A stretch of 64,000 bases of DNA from Hyphomicrobiales bacterium (GCA_024236415.1 JACKKN010000003.1:1-64000), one strand, 5' to 3'. Positions 1-9,022 are shown, counted from the first letter of the stretch. Translations and numbers: made by a program. The notes: generated by a model not told the origin, from the letters alone.

Positions 1-2
1 CG

Positions 3-782
3 CGGGCCGGCAAGACCCTGTTCTGGACCCACAACCCCTGCCGCTACGTGCTCAAGTGGCGCTATCTGAAGCAGCTTTGGCGCCACCGCCCGGCCATCAT
101 CTTCATCGGCACCTACCACGGCACCACCCTGCCGGCCTGGGTACCCGACGGCGGGCGCCAGGTGATCCCCTACGGCATCCCCGACATGTTCCGCGCCGCC
201 GCGCCGGGCACCGGCCTGCCGCCGGCCCGCGCCGTGTTCACGTCGAACCCCCTGCGCTCGCTGGACTGGCTGCTGGACCTGTGGGAATCGCGCATCCGCC
301 CGGCGGTGCCGGACGCCGAGCTGCACGTGTTCTCGGGCGCCGCCACCTACGGGTCCGTGGGCGACGCCAAGGCCCAGGCCATGGCCCGGGTGCTGGACCG
401 GGCCGCCGCCCTGGCCGGCGCCGGCGTGGTGCTGCGCGGGCCGGTGCCCAAGGCGCAACTGGTCGAGGAGTTCCGCCAGGCCCGCTGCATGCTGTACCGC
501 GGCGACCTGAACGAGACCTTCTGCCTGGCCGTGGGCGAGGCCCAGGCCATGGGGGTGCCCGGGGTGGTGCAGGCGCTGGGCTCGGTGGTCGAGCGGGTGG
601 TGGACGGCGAGACCGGCTTCGTCGCCGCCGATGACGGCGCCTTCGCCGACGCCGCCGTGCGCCTGCTGCGCGAGCCGGACCTGTGGCAGGCCCAGCACCG
701 CGCGGCGCTGGCGCGGCAGCGGCGCTGGGGCTGGCCCGAGGCCGCCGCCGCCTTCGAGGGGTGGATACCGCGATGCGCGTGA
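3..782 (+). CDS. glycosyltransferase family 4/1-like (5' end cut by window)
   Basis: The reading frame is open from the window edge, so the start lies upstream and only about 259 C-terminal residues are seen. The C-terminal half has the features of a GT-B glycosyltransferase. There is a donor-binding segment with the acidic pair in NETFCLAVGEAQAMGVP, and then the loop VVDGETGFVAADD that closes the Rossmann domain. The family transfers a sugar from a nucleotide donor at the cytoplasmic face of the membrane. The stop overlaps the next glycosyltransferase start by 10 nt, so the genes are co-transcribed. The sugar and acceptor cannot be read from the sequence. Confidence 0.8.
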   Translation, partial: RAGKTLFWTHNPCRYVLKWRYLKQLWRHRPAIIFIGTYHGTTLPAWVPDGGRQVIPYGIPDMFRAAAPGTGLPPARAVFTSNPLRSLDWLLDLWESRIRPAVPDAELHVFSGAATYGSVGDAKAQAMARVLDRAAALAGAGVVLRGPVPKAQLVEEFRQARCMLYRGDLNETFCLAVGEAQAMGVPGVVQALGSVVERVVDGETGFVAADDGAFADAAVRLLREPDLWQAQHRAALARQRRWGWPEAAAAFEGWIPRCA

Positions 783-1795
783 TGCAGGTCATGGCCGGGG
801 CGGCCTTCGGCGGCGCCGAGGCCTTCTTCGTGCGCCTGGTGCTGGCCCTGCGCCGGGCCAAGCTGCACCAGCACGTGATCATCCGCGAGAACGCCGAGCG
901 GGCGCAGCGCCTGCGCGACGGCGGGGTCGACCCGGTGGAGCTGACCTTCGGCGGGCGCCTGGACTGGAACACGCCCCGGGTCCTGCGCACCGAGGCGGTG
1001 CGCTTCAAGCCCAACGTGGTGATGACCTGGATGAACCGGGCCAGCCTGATGATGAAGCCCGGGCCCTACGCCCTGGTGGCCCGCCTGGGCGGGTACTACG
1101 ACCTGAAGTACTACCGCCACTGCGACCACCTGGTGGGCAACACCGAGGACATCGTCGCCTACGTCATCAAGGAGGGCTGGCCGCGCGAGCGCGCCCACTA
1201 CCTGCCCAACTTCGTCAGCGCCGAGGGCGCCCGGCCGGTCGACCGCAGCCAGTACTACACCCCCGACGACGCGCCGCTGATCCTGGCCATGGGCCGCCTG
1301 CACGTGAACAAGGCCTTCGACGTGCTGTTCCAGTCCCTGGTCAAGGCGCCCGGCGCCTACCTGTGGCTGGCCGGCGACGGGCCCGAGCGCCCCAACCTGG
1401 AGGCCCAGGCCGAGCGCCTGGGCATCCGCCCGCGGCTGCGCTTCCTGGGCTGGCGCGACGACACGGCCGAGCTGCTGCGCACCTGCGATCTGTTCGTCTG
1501 CCCATCGCGCCACGAGCCGCTGGGCAACGTGGTGCTGGAGGCCTGGGCCCAGCAGCGGCCGGTGGTGGCCGCCGCCAGCCAGGGCCCCGGCGCCCTGATC
1601 GAGGACGGCGTCACCGGCATCCTGGTGCCGGTGGACGACCCGCGTTCCCTGGGCCTGGCCATGGCCGACCTGCTGGACGACCCGGGCCGCCGCGCCGCCA
1701 TGGCCGCCGCCGGGCACCGCGCCTACCTGGACCGGTTCACCGAGGCCGCGGTGGTGCGCCAGTACCTCGACTTCTTCGACAAAGTGTCGGTCTGA
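773..1795 (+). CDS. glycosyltransferase family 4 (group 1)
   Basis: A 340-residue GT-B glycosyltransferase. The N-terminus (MRVMQVMAGAAFGGAEAFF) is the usual GT4 acceptor-side start with a GGAE loop. Later come the donor-domain segments AMGRLHVNKAFDVLF and LWLAGDGPERPNL, and then CPSRHEPLGNVVLEAWAQ with the EPLG...E motif near residue 245. The ATG at 773 is preferred because the upstream alternative would add about 30 Arg/Ala/Gly-rich residues read from the other gene's frame. The stop codon shares ATGA with the next gene. Likely role: one step in building a surface polysaccharide or glycolipid. The substrate is unknown. Confidence 0.88.
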   Translation: MRVMQVMAGAAFGGAEAFFVRLVLALRRAKLHQHVIIRENAERAQRLRDGGVDPVELTFGGRLDWNTPRVLRTEAVRFKPNVVMTWMNRASLMMKPGPYALVARLGGYYDLKYYRHCDHLVGNTEDIVAYVIKEGWPRERAHYLPNFVSAEGARPVDRSQYYTPDDAPLILAMGRLHVNKAFDVLFQSLVKAPGAYLWLAGDGPERPNLEAQAERLGIRPRLRFLGWRDDTAELLRTCDLFVCPSRHEPLGNVVLEAWAQQRPVVAAASQGPGALIEDGVTGILVPVDDPRSLGLAMADLLDDPGRRAAMAAAGHRAYLDRFTEAAVVRQYLDFFDKVSV

Positions 1796-3582
1796 TGTGC
1801 GGCATCGCCGGCATGGTGCGGGACGACGGCGGCGCGGTCGACCCGGCCGTGCTGGCGCGCCTGGCCGACGCGCTGGACCACCGCGGGCCCGACGGGCGCG
1901 GCCAATACCTGGCCCCGGGGGTGGGGTTGGTGCAGACGCGCCTGGCCATCATCGACCTGGCCGGCGGCGACCAGCCGCTGTTCGGCCCCGGGCCCGTGGG
2001 CGCGCGCCCGGCCCTGGTGGCCAACGGCGAGATCTACAACTACCTGGAGCTGCGCCAGCAGATGGGCGAGGGGCATTTCGCCACCCGGTCCGACTGCGAG
2101 CCGCCGGCGCACCTGTACGCCCGCCGGGGCTTGGCCTTCGCCGACGACCTGCGCGGCATGTACGCCATCGCCCTGCACGACCCGGTGGCCGGGCGGGTGG
2201 TGCTGGCCCGCGACCCTTTTGGCATCAAGCCCCTGTACCTGGCCCGGGTGGCCGGCGGCTGGGCCTTCGCGTCCGAGATGCGGGCCCTGGTGGCGGCCGG
2301 CCTGGTGGCGCCCCGGGTGCGGGCGGACCGGCGCGACGAGCTGCTGCAGCTGCAGTTCACCACCGGGCGCGAGACCCTGCTGCAGGGGGTGGAGCGGGTG
2401 CTGCCCGGCGAGACCCTGGTGATCGAGCGCGGCGCCATCGTCGCCCGCCGCCGCCGCGCCGCCCTGCCGGCGGGCGGTCCCGTGTTGCAGACCCGCGCGG
2501 CGGCCCTGCGCGACCTGGACGACGCCCTCAACGCCTCGGTCGGCCTGCACCAGCGCGCCGACGTGCCCTATGGCATGTTCCTGTCGGGCGGCATCGACTC
2601 GGCCGTGCTGCTGGCCATGATGGACCGCCTGAACGAGCGCCCGGTGCGCGCCTTCACCGTGGGGTTCCCCGGCACCGGCGTGCACGACGAGCGCGACCAG
2701 GCCCGCGCCGTGGCCCAGGCCACGGGGGCCGAGCACGTGGAGATCGCCTTCACCGAGGACGACTTCTGGGACCTGCTGCCGCGGGTCGCCGCGGCCCTGG
2801 ACGACCCCACCGCCGACTACGCCACCCTGCCCACCTTCCGCCTCGCCCAGGCGGCCCGGGACGACGGGCTCAAGGTGGTGCTCAGCGGCGAGGGCGGCGA
2901 CGAGATGTTCGCCGGCTACGGCCGCTACCGCCGCGCCCGCCGGCCGCGCCTGCTGGGCGGCCGGCCCATGCGCGCCCGCGGCCGCCTGGACGGCCTGCAC
3001 CTGTTGCGCGACGGCACCGCCTGGCGCCGCGGCCTGGCGGCGGCCGAGGCGGCGGCGGCCCTGCCCGGCCGCACGGCGCTGCAGGTCCTGCAGGCCGTGG
3101 ACGTGGCCGACTGGCTGCCCAACGACCTGCTGACCAAGCTCGACCGCTGCCTCATGGCCAACGGGGTCGAGGGCCGGGTGCCCTTCGTCGATCCGGCGAT
3201 GGCCGCCTTCGCCTTCCGCCTGCCCGACGGGCTGAAGGTCAAGCGCGGCAAGGGCAAGTGGCTGCTGCGCCAGTGGCTGGCCACGGGCCTGCCGGCGTCG
3301 CGCCCGTTCGACCGCAAGAAGGGCTTCACCGTGCCGGTGGGCGAGTGGATCGCCCGCCGTGGCGCCGCCCTGGGCCCGGTGCTGGCGGCCCAGCCCGGGG
3401 TCGCCGAGGCCTGCCGCCCCGGCGCTGTCGAGTCCCTGTTCCGCCACCCGCGCCTGGGCGCCGACGGGCGCCTGGGCCAAGCCGCCTGGACCCTGCTGTT
3501 CTACGGCCTGTGGCACGCCCGCCACGTGGCCGGCGGCGCCGCGGCGGGCGAGGTGGCGGAGCTGCTGGCCGCCTCGGCCTGA
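1795..3582 (+). CDS. asparagine synthase (glutamine-hydrolysing) family amidotransferase
   Basis: A 595-residue two-domain protein. The class II glutaminase domain begins with the catalytic Cys2 (MCGIAGMV) and includes DHRGPDGRG and NGEIYNYLELR. The synthetase domain has the PPi loop SGGIDSAV near residue 264 and the GEGGDEMFAGYGRYRR segment. It overlaps the upstream glycosyltransferase stop by 4 nt (ATGA). In polysaccharide clusters this family (AsnB/WbpS/exosortase-associated type) often amidates sugar carboxylates rather than making free asparagine. The neighbours favour that role, but the sequence alone does not settle it. Translated length is typical of the family. Confidence 0.85.
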   Translation: MCGIAGMVRDDGGAVDPAVLARLADALDHRGPDGRGQYLAPGVGLVQTRLAIIDLAGGDQPLFGPGPVGARPALVANGEIYNYLELRQQMGEGHFATRSDCEPPAHLYARRGLAFADDLRGMYAIALHDPVAGRVVLARDPFGIKPLYLARVAGGWAFASEMRALVAAGLVAPRVRADRRDELLQLQFTTGRETLLQGVERVLPGETLVIERGAIVARRRRAALPAGGPVLQTRAAALRDLDDALNASVGLHQRADVPYGMFLSGGIDSAVLLAMMDRLNERPVRAFTVGFPGTGVHDERDQARAVAQATGAEHVEIAFTEDDFWDLLPRVAAALDDPTADYATLPTFRLAQAARDDGLKVVLSGEGGDEMFAGYGRYRRARRPRLLGGRPMRARGRLDGLHLLRDGTAWRRGLAAAEAAAALPGRTALQVLQAVDVADWLPNDLLTKLDRCLMANGVEGRVPFVDPAMAAFAFRLPDGLKVKRGKGKWLLRQWLATGLPASRPFDRKKGFTVPVGEWIARRGAALGPVLAAQPGVAEACRPGAVESLFRHPRLGADGRLGQAAWTLLFYGLWHARHVAGGAAAGEVAELLAASA

Positions 3583-3710
3583 GGGCGCGGCGGACGCGGA
3601 GGGCGCGGCGGACGGAGAGTCAAATCCCTGTGATCGCGGGACCTTTCCCATTGTCCGCGGTCGGCATACATGGATAATCAGGCGCCAGTGCACCGTTCCG
3701 GGAGTCCGCC

Positions 3711-4265
3711 ATGGTCCGCCGCTGCCTCGCCATCGCCGTCCTGCTGCTGGGGTTGGCCCCCGCCGCCGCCCCCGCTTCTGGCCCCGCCGGCGACCCGCCG
3801 GTCAACGCCGAGGGGCTGTTCACCCAGCCCTGGTTCCAGGCCGCCACCGGCGACCTGCAGGCGGACCTGGCCGCGGCCCGCGCCGCCGGCAGGACCCTGG
3901 CGGTGCTGTGGGAGCAGAAGGGCTGCGGCTATTGCCGGCAGATGCACACGGTCAACTTCCGCATCGCCCCCGACGTGGCCTACATCCGCGAACACTTCCA
4001 CGTGGTGCAGATGAACCTGTGGGGCGAGGACAAGGTGCGCGACATGGACGGCAGCCAGGTCACCCAGGCCGACCTGGCGCGGCGCTACAACGTCACCGGC
4101 ACCCCCATGGCCCTGTTCTTCAAGGACGACGGCACCGTCGCCTTCCTGCTGCCCGGCTACGCCCCGCCGCCCGTGTTCCGCGCCGTGTTCGAATACGTCC
4201 AGACCCGCGGCTACGAGACCGCCACCCTGCGCGAATGGTTCCGGCAGCGGGGCCCCGGCGGGTAA
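3711..4265 (+). CDS. periplasmic thioredoxin-fold protein (SoxW-like)
   Basis: A 184-residue protein. It has a signal peptide (positive MVRR, hydrophobic run to about residue 20, AxA-type cleavage around 23) and a thioredoxin fold. The active site C72-G-Y-C75 lies in EQKGCGYCRQMH, and the cis-Pro segment is VTGTPMALFF. The CGYC dithiol and the small extra helix fit the SoxW/DsbE-like thioredoxins that reduce or oxidise disulfides in the periplasm. No sox genes are nearby, so the sulfur-oxidation name is only a family label. It stands alone, separated from the polysaccharide genes by 128 bp. Confidence 0.75.
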   Translation: MVRRCLAIAVLLLGLAPAAAPASGPAGDPPVNAEGLFTQPWFQAATGDLQADLAAARAAGRTLAVLWEQKGCGYCRQMHTVNFRIAPDVAYIREHFHVVQMNLWGEDKVRDMDGSQVTQADLARRYNVTGTPMALFFKDDGTVAFLLPGYAPPPVFRAVFEYVQTRGYETATLREWFRQRGPGG

Positions 4266-4309
4266 AAGGCTCTCTCAGGCCCCATCCCCCCGACCCGGTC
4301 CCGAGACCC

Positions 4310-4362
4310 GCCCCGAGCCCCGCCCCGAGCCCCGCCTTGAACCCCGCCTTGAACCCGGGCGC
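4310..4362. repeat. 12-bp short tandem repeats
   Basis: Two copies of CCGCCCCGAGCC are followed by two of CCGCCTTGAACC in the gap before the Sel1-repeat gene. They look like slipped-strand expansions of one 12-bp unit. No function is evident. Confidence 0.6.
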
Positions 4363-4383
4363 GCCGGCCCGTAGGATCGCGCC

Positions 4384-5109
4384 ATGGTTGTCGCCTTCCG
4401 CTCCGCCCTGGCCGTCCTGCTGCTGTGGGTTCTGGCCGCCGGCCCGGCCCGGGCCGACCTCGCCGCTGGCAAGGCCGCCTACGCCGCCGGGGACTACGCC
4501 GCCGCCGAGCGCGCCTGGCGCCCCCTGGCCGAGGCCGGCGACGCCGAGGCCCAGTACTGGCTGGGCGACCTGTACCGCTTCGGCCTCGGTCGCCCGGTGG
4601 ATTTCAAGGCGGCGCTGCGCTGGCAGACCCGGGCCGCGCGCCAGGGCCACGTCATGGCCATCTACGCCCTGGGTTACATGGCGGAGGAGGGCCAGGGCAC
4701 GGCCCGCGACCTGGAGAAGGCCGAATGCCTGTACCGGGTGGCGGCGGAGAACGGATACGCCAATGCCCAGTACGCGCTCTATGTCATCCGGCGCCACGAC
4801 TACAATCGGTTGGACTGGTGCGAACGGGCCGCCGAGCAGGGGCAGGCCAAAGCTTTGACCAGGCTGGGATGGTTGGGCCTGATGAACCCGTTTTCGGATG
4901 ACGTGGAGGCTTACAAGCTGTTGATTTTGGGCGCCGACAGGGGCAACAAGCATGCCGCCGAAGAGTTGGCTAGGGCCATGGCGAACACCGACCAGATGGT
5001 GCAGCGCCAGTTGGCAGAAGCACGCCGCCGGGCGGCGAAATGGAGTCCGGTATTGGAGACTCCGCCATCGCCGCCCGTTCCTGTGCCGGCTTCGTGTTGG
5101 CCCGGTTGA
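4384..5109 (+). CDS. Sel1-repeat (tetratricopeptide-like) exported protein
   Basis: A 241-residue protein with a signal peptide ending near residue 24 (GPARA). Four to five Sel1-like repeats of about 36 residues follow, for example AEAGDAEAQYWLGDLYRFG, RQGHVMAIYALGYMAEEG and AAENGYANAQYALYVI. Sel1 repeats form alpha-solenoids for protein binding, and partners cannot be read here. Base composition drops in the last third of the gene. The C-terminus (Pro/Val-rich, ending CWPG) runs up to the foreign-looking island and may have been altered at that junction. Confidence 0.75.
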   Translation: MVVAFRSALAVLLLWVLAAGPARADLAAGKAAYAAGDYAAAERAWRPLAEAGDAEAQYWLGDLYRFGLGRPVDFKAALRWQTRAARQGHVMAIYALGYMAEEGQGTARDLEKAECLYRVAAENGYANAQYALYVIRRHDYNRLDWCERAAEQGQAKALTRLGWLGLMNPFSDDVEAYKLLILGADRGNKHAAEELARAMANTDQMVQRQLAEARRRAAKWSPVLETPPSPPVPVPASCWPG

Positions 5110-5119
5110 GCCTGCGGGA

Positions 5120-5473
5120 CTACCTCGCGTCCGCGCCCTGGGACCGAAAGAACTGGTCAAGGACCCGATTGACCACCCGCTCCCGCACCTCGGCGTCCAG
5201 GTTCTTGAGAAGGCCGCCGCCGTGGCGGACCAGTTCGTCGGCGGCCAGGTCGCGGAGGCGGGCGCGCTGGGGGCCGGTGAGGTGGTCGCCGACGGCCTTG
5301 CCCAGGCCGGCCGTGGCCGTCCGCGTGGCCGTGGCCAGGGCATCCTTGGCGTGAGTCGACAGCAGGCCGTAGACCATGGCCTCGCCCGGGGAGGCCCCGG
5401 TCTTGAGAGCCCGTTTCAGGGCCGCCAGCCCGACCTTGTTGGCCCGCATCTGCGCGGCCATGTCCCGCGCCAT
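5120..5473 (-). CDS. hypothetical helical protein of the island
   Basis: A 117-residue, Ala/Arg/Lys-rich protein predicted to be helical (MARDMAAQMRANKVGLAALK...). I do not recognise a domain. It begins 13 bp after the stop of the phage-like gene 5487-6107, in the same direction, so the two are probably remnants of one operon. No strong ribosome-binding site is seen. It could be a structural or accessory fragment from a prophage or plasmid, but this is inferred from the neighbour only. Confidence 0.45.
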   Translation of the reverse strand: MARDMAAQMRANKVGLAALKRALKTGASPGEAMVYGLLSTHAKDALATATRTATAGLGKAVGDHLTGPQRARLRDLAADELVRHGGGLLKNLDAEVRERVVNRVLDQFFRSQGADAR

Positions 5474-5486
5474 TCAGGCCAGGGCG

Positions 5487-6107
5487 TCAGAGGACGAACC
5501 TCAGCGGTCCCGCGCCGGTCACGATGTAATGCATCACGTTGTCCAAGTCTTCGCTGGACAGGATATACCCCAGGTTCTCGGTCGTTTCGTCCGCCAGGCC
5601 CAGCTTCTTCATAATATCGTCGTGCAGACCCTCGTCACCCGGCCACACGTACAGGTCGTTAGTCTCCGTGTCGCGGAGAACCCGCATATATCTTGCGTCC
5701 TTGAGAGCCCTGTTCACGTGGCGTTCCGTCGGGTTGCGAAACACGCTCATGGTATCCTTGCCTGCTCTGTTCCAGCCGGGCACCTTGAAATCATACACCT
5801 CCGATGGAGACAGATCCAAACCGTGCTTTTTCACAATCCGCTGGATAGACATGCCAATCGCGCCCGCCGGAGCCTTTGCCGGACTACCCGCGAGTGTTGT
5901 GGCCAGTGCCATCCTGGTCACGTCATTTTCGGAATAGGGCTGGCCCTCCATGACCCGCCTCGGCAGCGTCACCGCGCTCAGCGGTTCCGACAGTCCTTCC
6001 CTGACCATGTCCGGCATGCCGAGTTCGGTTTCGCCCGTCTCGCGGTTCGTGGCGATGGGCAGGATTGACCCGTATTGGTAGGCCGGATCGGCCTGCAACT
6101 TCCGCAT
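5487..6107 (-). CDS. phage-like / polyvalent-protein-type fragment
   Basis: A 206-residue frame from ATG. The frame stays open another 25-30 codons upstream (reading ENQNDIFAALM into the ATG), so the true 5' end is unclear and may be truncated. The pattern LQADPAYQYGSILPIATNR, then a stretch about 90 residues further on with EVYDFKVPGWNR and NPTERHVNRALKDARYMRVLRD, resembles segments I associate with large phage or plasmid polypeptides. I cannot name a domain with certainty. Base composition is visibly less GC-rich than the flanking genes. Most likely a decayed prophage piece. Confidence 0.45.
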   Translation of the reverse strand: MRKLQADPAYQYGSILPIATNRETGETELGMPDMVREGLSEPLSAVTLPRRVMEGQPYSENDVTRMALATTLAGSPAKAPAGAIGMSIQRIVKKHGLDLSPSEVYDFKVPGWNRAGKDTMSVFRNPTERHVNRALKDARYMRVLRDTETNDLYVWPGDEGLHDDIMKKLGLADETTENLGYILSSEDLDNVMHYIVTGAGPLRFVL

Positions 6108-6214
6108 CAGGGCCGCGAAGATATCGTTCTGGTTTTCGGGGCGGCGATGGCAACCGGGGCGCTCTTGTTCTTGGTTGGAAGGTGTCTAAAATACACCCCC
6201 TTAAGGAAGTTCCG

Positions 6215-7141
6215 ATGAGAACCGCCACACCCAAATATCAGGCCGCCGAAAAGGTGCTGTCCGTGGCTCTGAAGGGGACGCTGCTGGAACAGGGCTTCGA
6301 GCAGCGCTCGCCGACCAACTTCCTGCTCGACTGCGGCACCCATACCTGGCGCATGGTGTTCGGCGGTGAATGCATGAACGTGCTCGGCAGTGCCCGCGAG
6401 GCCACCGGCGTGCTGATCCCGGAACTCGATCGAATTCTGCAGGAGCTCTACGACACGTCGCGGCGGTTCTCGGAACCGATGGTCGGCACCACCCACCGGG
6501 CCCATTTCGCCACCACCATCGCCTGGGCCTTCGATACCCAGCAGGAACGCATCGAAGATCAAAAAAGGGCGGACCTGGAAGCAGGCTTGTCCAAGTTCCA
6601 GCAATGGTGCCGTACCTACATCCTGGCCGGCGACTTGCTACCCCGGGAAGAAAGGGAGCCGCGCTTCAACGACATTTTCCCGTGGTACCAGTTGCCCGAC
6701 CGGTACCCGACGGTGAACTCGAATTATCCCTACTACATCGCCACCGCCGGGTTCGACTACGTCAAGATCGGCCGCGTGCTGGACAAGTATTGGCGCGAAT
6801 ACGTGTGGCCGAAAGTGGAGCCTTGCTGCCACATTTCGGGTATCGCGGACGAATGGACCGCGGGCTCGTGGAGGGGGTTCTGGGGCATCAGGTATGCGGT
6901 TCTGAAATGGCTTAGCGATGACGAGTCAGGATTCAGGAAGGTCATCGACCAAAAGCTTGAAAAAGCGGAATTCAGCGACGAGGAAATCAAGCGGATTTTC
7001 ATCACGAGTTTCCACGACAGAGTGGCCCATCGGCTGAATCCGAGTAAATTCAACCGCCAAATTCCGTCGATCCGGGAAGGGTATCGCGAGGAGGCGGTAG
7101 AGGCACGTCGCCTCTGCCGCCTGTTGGGGGCCGAATTCTAG
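6215..7141 (+). CDS. hypothetical protein (possible DUF4304-like N-terminus)
   Basis: A 308-residue protein. The start at 6215 is set by a good ribosome-binding site (AAGGAAG, 6203-6209); an earlier in-frame ATG would run through the antisense phage-like gene. The N-terminus (KYQAAEKVLSVALKGTLLEQ, then GFEQRSPTNFLLDCG) is reminiscent of DUF4304-type proteins. The rest, rich in Trp, Tyr and Phe, is not recognised. Codon use is less GC-biased than the neighbours, consistent with acquisition together with the adjacent phage-like genes. A lone cargo gene of unknown function. Confidence 0.55.
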   Translation: MRTATPKYQAAEKVLSVALKGTLLEQGFEQRSPTNFLLDCGTHTWRMVFGGECMNVLGSAREATGVLIPELDRILQELYDTSRRFSEPMVGTTHRAHFATTIAWAFDTQQERIEDQKRADLEAGLSKFQQWCRTYILAGDLLPREEREPRFNDIFPWYQLPDRYPTVNSNYPYYIATAGFDYVKIGRVLDKYWREYVWPKVEPCCHISGIADEWTAGSWRGFWGIRYAVLKWLSDDESGFRKVIDQKLEKAEFSDEEIKRIFITSFHDRVAHRLNPSKFNRQIPSIREGYREEAVEARRLCRLLGAEF

Positions 7142-7418
7142 CCGACATTCAGAGTTCGAGACGGGTGCTTACGGAAACTTAGGTAAATCGATTGATTGGT
7201 GAACCTGGAGTTCCGAGCCCGCCCCACCAATAGTCGAGACTAATCTTCGCCTTGACCGGCGGCGACGGCGCCGGCGGTCGTCGTCGGCCTTGTTGGAAAG
7301 TCCTTCCATGGGGCCGCGCCGGCCCCGCCGCCAGCCAGAAATCCCTGTGTCGGCGGCGCCGGGTGGTGTATGTCCGAAGAGAGCGGATCGGCGGCACAGA
7401 AACGGGACGGACAGGGTG

Positions 7419-8750
7419 ATGGGCGAGACCTTCGATCTGGTGTTCACGGGTGGCACCTGCGCCACCCCGGCGGGCATCGTGGAGACCGACCTGGGTGTGC
7501 GCGACGGGCATATCGTGGCGCTGGGCGACCTGAAGGGCGCGGCGGCGGCCGAGACCTTCGACGCCACCGGCCTGCACGTCCTGCCCGGGGTCATCGACAG
7601 CCAGGTGCACTTCCGCGAGCCGGGCCTGGAGCACAAGGAGGACTTCGCCACCGGCACGGCGGCGGCGGCCCTGGGCGGGGTCACCGCCGTGTTCGAGATG
7701 CCCAACACCAGCCCCTCCACCCTCACCGCCGCCGACCTGGCCGACAAGTGCCGCCGCGCCAAGGGGCGGGCCTGGGTCGACATGGCCTTCTACGTGGGGG
7801 CGTCGGAAGGCAACGTTGAGGAGCTGGACGAGCTGGAGCTGCTGCCCGGCGCCGCCGGGGTCAAGATCTTCATGGGCAGCTCCACCGGCAACCTTTTGGT
7901 GGAGGACGACGCCACCCTGGCCCAGGCCCTGGCCCACGGCAAGCGGCGCTGCGCCGTGCACTGCGAGGACGAGCCGCGCCTGCGCGAGCGCCTGTCCATC
8001 GCCAAGGAGGGCGGCCACCCCAGGTACCACCCCGAGTGGCGCGACGCCGAGACCGCCCTGCGCGCGACCGAGCGCCTGATCCGCCTCGCCCGCGGGGTCA
8101 GGCGGCGGGTCCACGTGCTGCACGTCTCCACCGGCGACGAGATGGCCTTCCTGCGCGACCACCACGACATCGCCACCGTCGAGGCGACGCCGCAACACCT
8201 GACCCTGGCCGGGCCCGAGGCCTACGAGCGCCTGGGCACCCTGGCCCAGATGAACCCGCCGGTGCGCGACGAGGCCCACCGCGCCGCCCTGTGGCGGGCC
8301 CTGGACCAGGGCCTGGTGGACGTGATCGGGTCGGACCACGCGCCGCACACCCGCGAGGAGAAGGCCGGCGACTACCCGGCCACGCCGTCGGGCATGCCGG
8401 GGGTGCAGACCCTGGTGCCGATCATGCTCGACCACGTGGCCCGGGGGCGCCTCAGCCTGGAGCGGTTCGTCGACCTGACCAGCGCCGGGGCGGCGCGCAT
8501 CTTCGGCATCGTCGGCCGCGGCCGCATCGCCCAGGGGTTCGAGGCGCACCTGACCATCGTCGACCTGAAGGCCCGGCGCCGCATCACCAACCAGTGGATC
8601 GCCAGCCGCTGCGGCTGGACCCCCTTCGACGGCATGGAGGTCACCGGCTGGCCCGTGGCCACGGTCCTGAACGGCCGCGTGGTCATGCACGACGGCCAGC
8701 TCATCGGCGACCCCGCCGGCGGCGCGGTGAAGTTCCTGGAAGCCCTGTAA
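7419..8750 (+). CDS. pyrC: dihydroorotase-family amidohydrolase (PyrC class I type)
   Basis: A 443-residue cyclic amidohydrolase of the type I dihydroorotase group, which closes N-carbamoyl-aspartate to dihydroorotate in pyrimidine synthesis. Visible metal and active-site elements are the N-terminal motif GVIDSQVHFREPG, the carboxylated-Lys candidate K149 (GVKIFMGSS), H181 (VHCEDE), H235 (HVLHVST), and D306/H307 in GSDHAPH. The usual first histidine of the HxH pair is Gln62 here; only H64 remains. Similar QVH sequences occur in alphaproteobacterial proteins annotated as dihydroorotase, so the enzyme may still be active. No pyrB is adjacent. The ATG at 7419 is chosen because upstream codons read low-complexity Arg/Pro sequence. 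Confidence 0.75.
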   Translation: MGETFDLVFTGGTCATPAGIVETDLGVRDGHIVALGDLKGAAAAETFDATGLHVLPGVIDSQVHFREPGLEHKEDFATGTAAAALGGVTAVFEMPNTSPSTLTAADLADKCRRAKGRAWVDMAFYVGASEGNVEELDELELLPGAAGVKIFMGSSTGNLLVEDDATLAQALAHGKRRCAVHCEDEPRLRERLSIAKEGGHPRYHPEWRDAETALRATERLIRLARGVRRRVHVLHVSTGDEMAFLRDHHDIATVEATPQHLTLAGPEAYERLGTLAQMNPPVRDEAHRAALWRALDQGLVDVIGSDHAPHTREEKAGDYPATPSGMPGVQTLVPIMLDHVARGRLSLERFVDLTSAGAARIFGIVGRGRIAQGFEAHLTIVDLKARRRITNQWIASRCGWTPFDGMEVTGWPVATVLNGRVVMHDGQLIGDPAGGAVKFLEAL

Positions 8751-8780
8751 GGCCGGCTTCGGGCCCGGCCCCGGCCCCAG

Positions 8781-8855
8781 AAAAGGTGCCAGGCACCTTT
8801 TATTATTTCAAAATATTGGGCAAAATTGATAAAAAAAAGGTGCCTGGCACCTTTT
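8781..8855. repeat. paired GGTGCC palindrome (copy A)
   Basis: Palindrome AAAGGTGCCAGGCACCTTT (with one more A and T outside) lies at 8781-8801. It is followed by about 33 bp of AT-rich DNA and the sister palindrome AAAGGTGCCTGGCACCTTT at 8835-8855, which differs only in the central A/T. Two further half units (GGCACCTTTT) follow to 8878. The same two-palindrome layout recurs at 54624-54699. Confidence 0.85.
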
Positions 8856-8933
8856 CTGGCACCTTTTCGGCACCTTTTCTGGCCCGGCCCGCAGCGGTCC
8901 GGTCCTGGCACCACGGCCGGCGGCCACGCCCTT

Positions 8934-9022
8934 CGTGGATGCCCGGATCAAGTCCGGGCATGACGTAAAAATCTGAAATATAAACATTTTTGTCATGGCC
9001 GGGCTTGGCCCGGCCATCCACG
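8934..9022. repeat. inverted pair of CCCGG-type palindromes
   Basis: The first unit (8934-8965, GTGGATGCCCGGATCAAGTC...) and the second (8992-9022) are imperfect reverse complements of each other. Each is itself palindromic, and they are separated by about 26 bp of AT-rich sequence. Units of this kind are common between genes in alphaproteobacteria. Confidence 0.8.

Noticed and set aside
7205..7233. tRNA-like 3' end (GGAGTTCCGAG...CCACCA)
   Set aside because: The T-arm cannot be folded with proper stem lengths and no matching acceptor strand is found upstream. At most a remnant, possibly chance.
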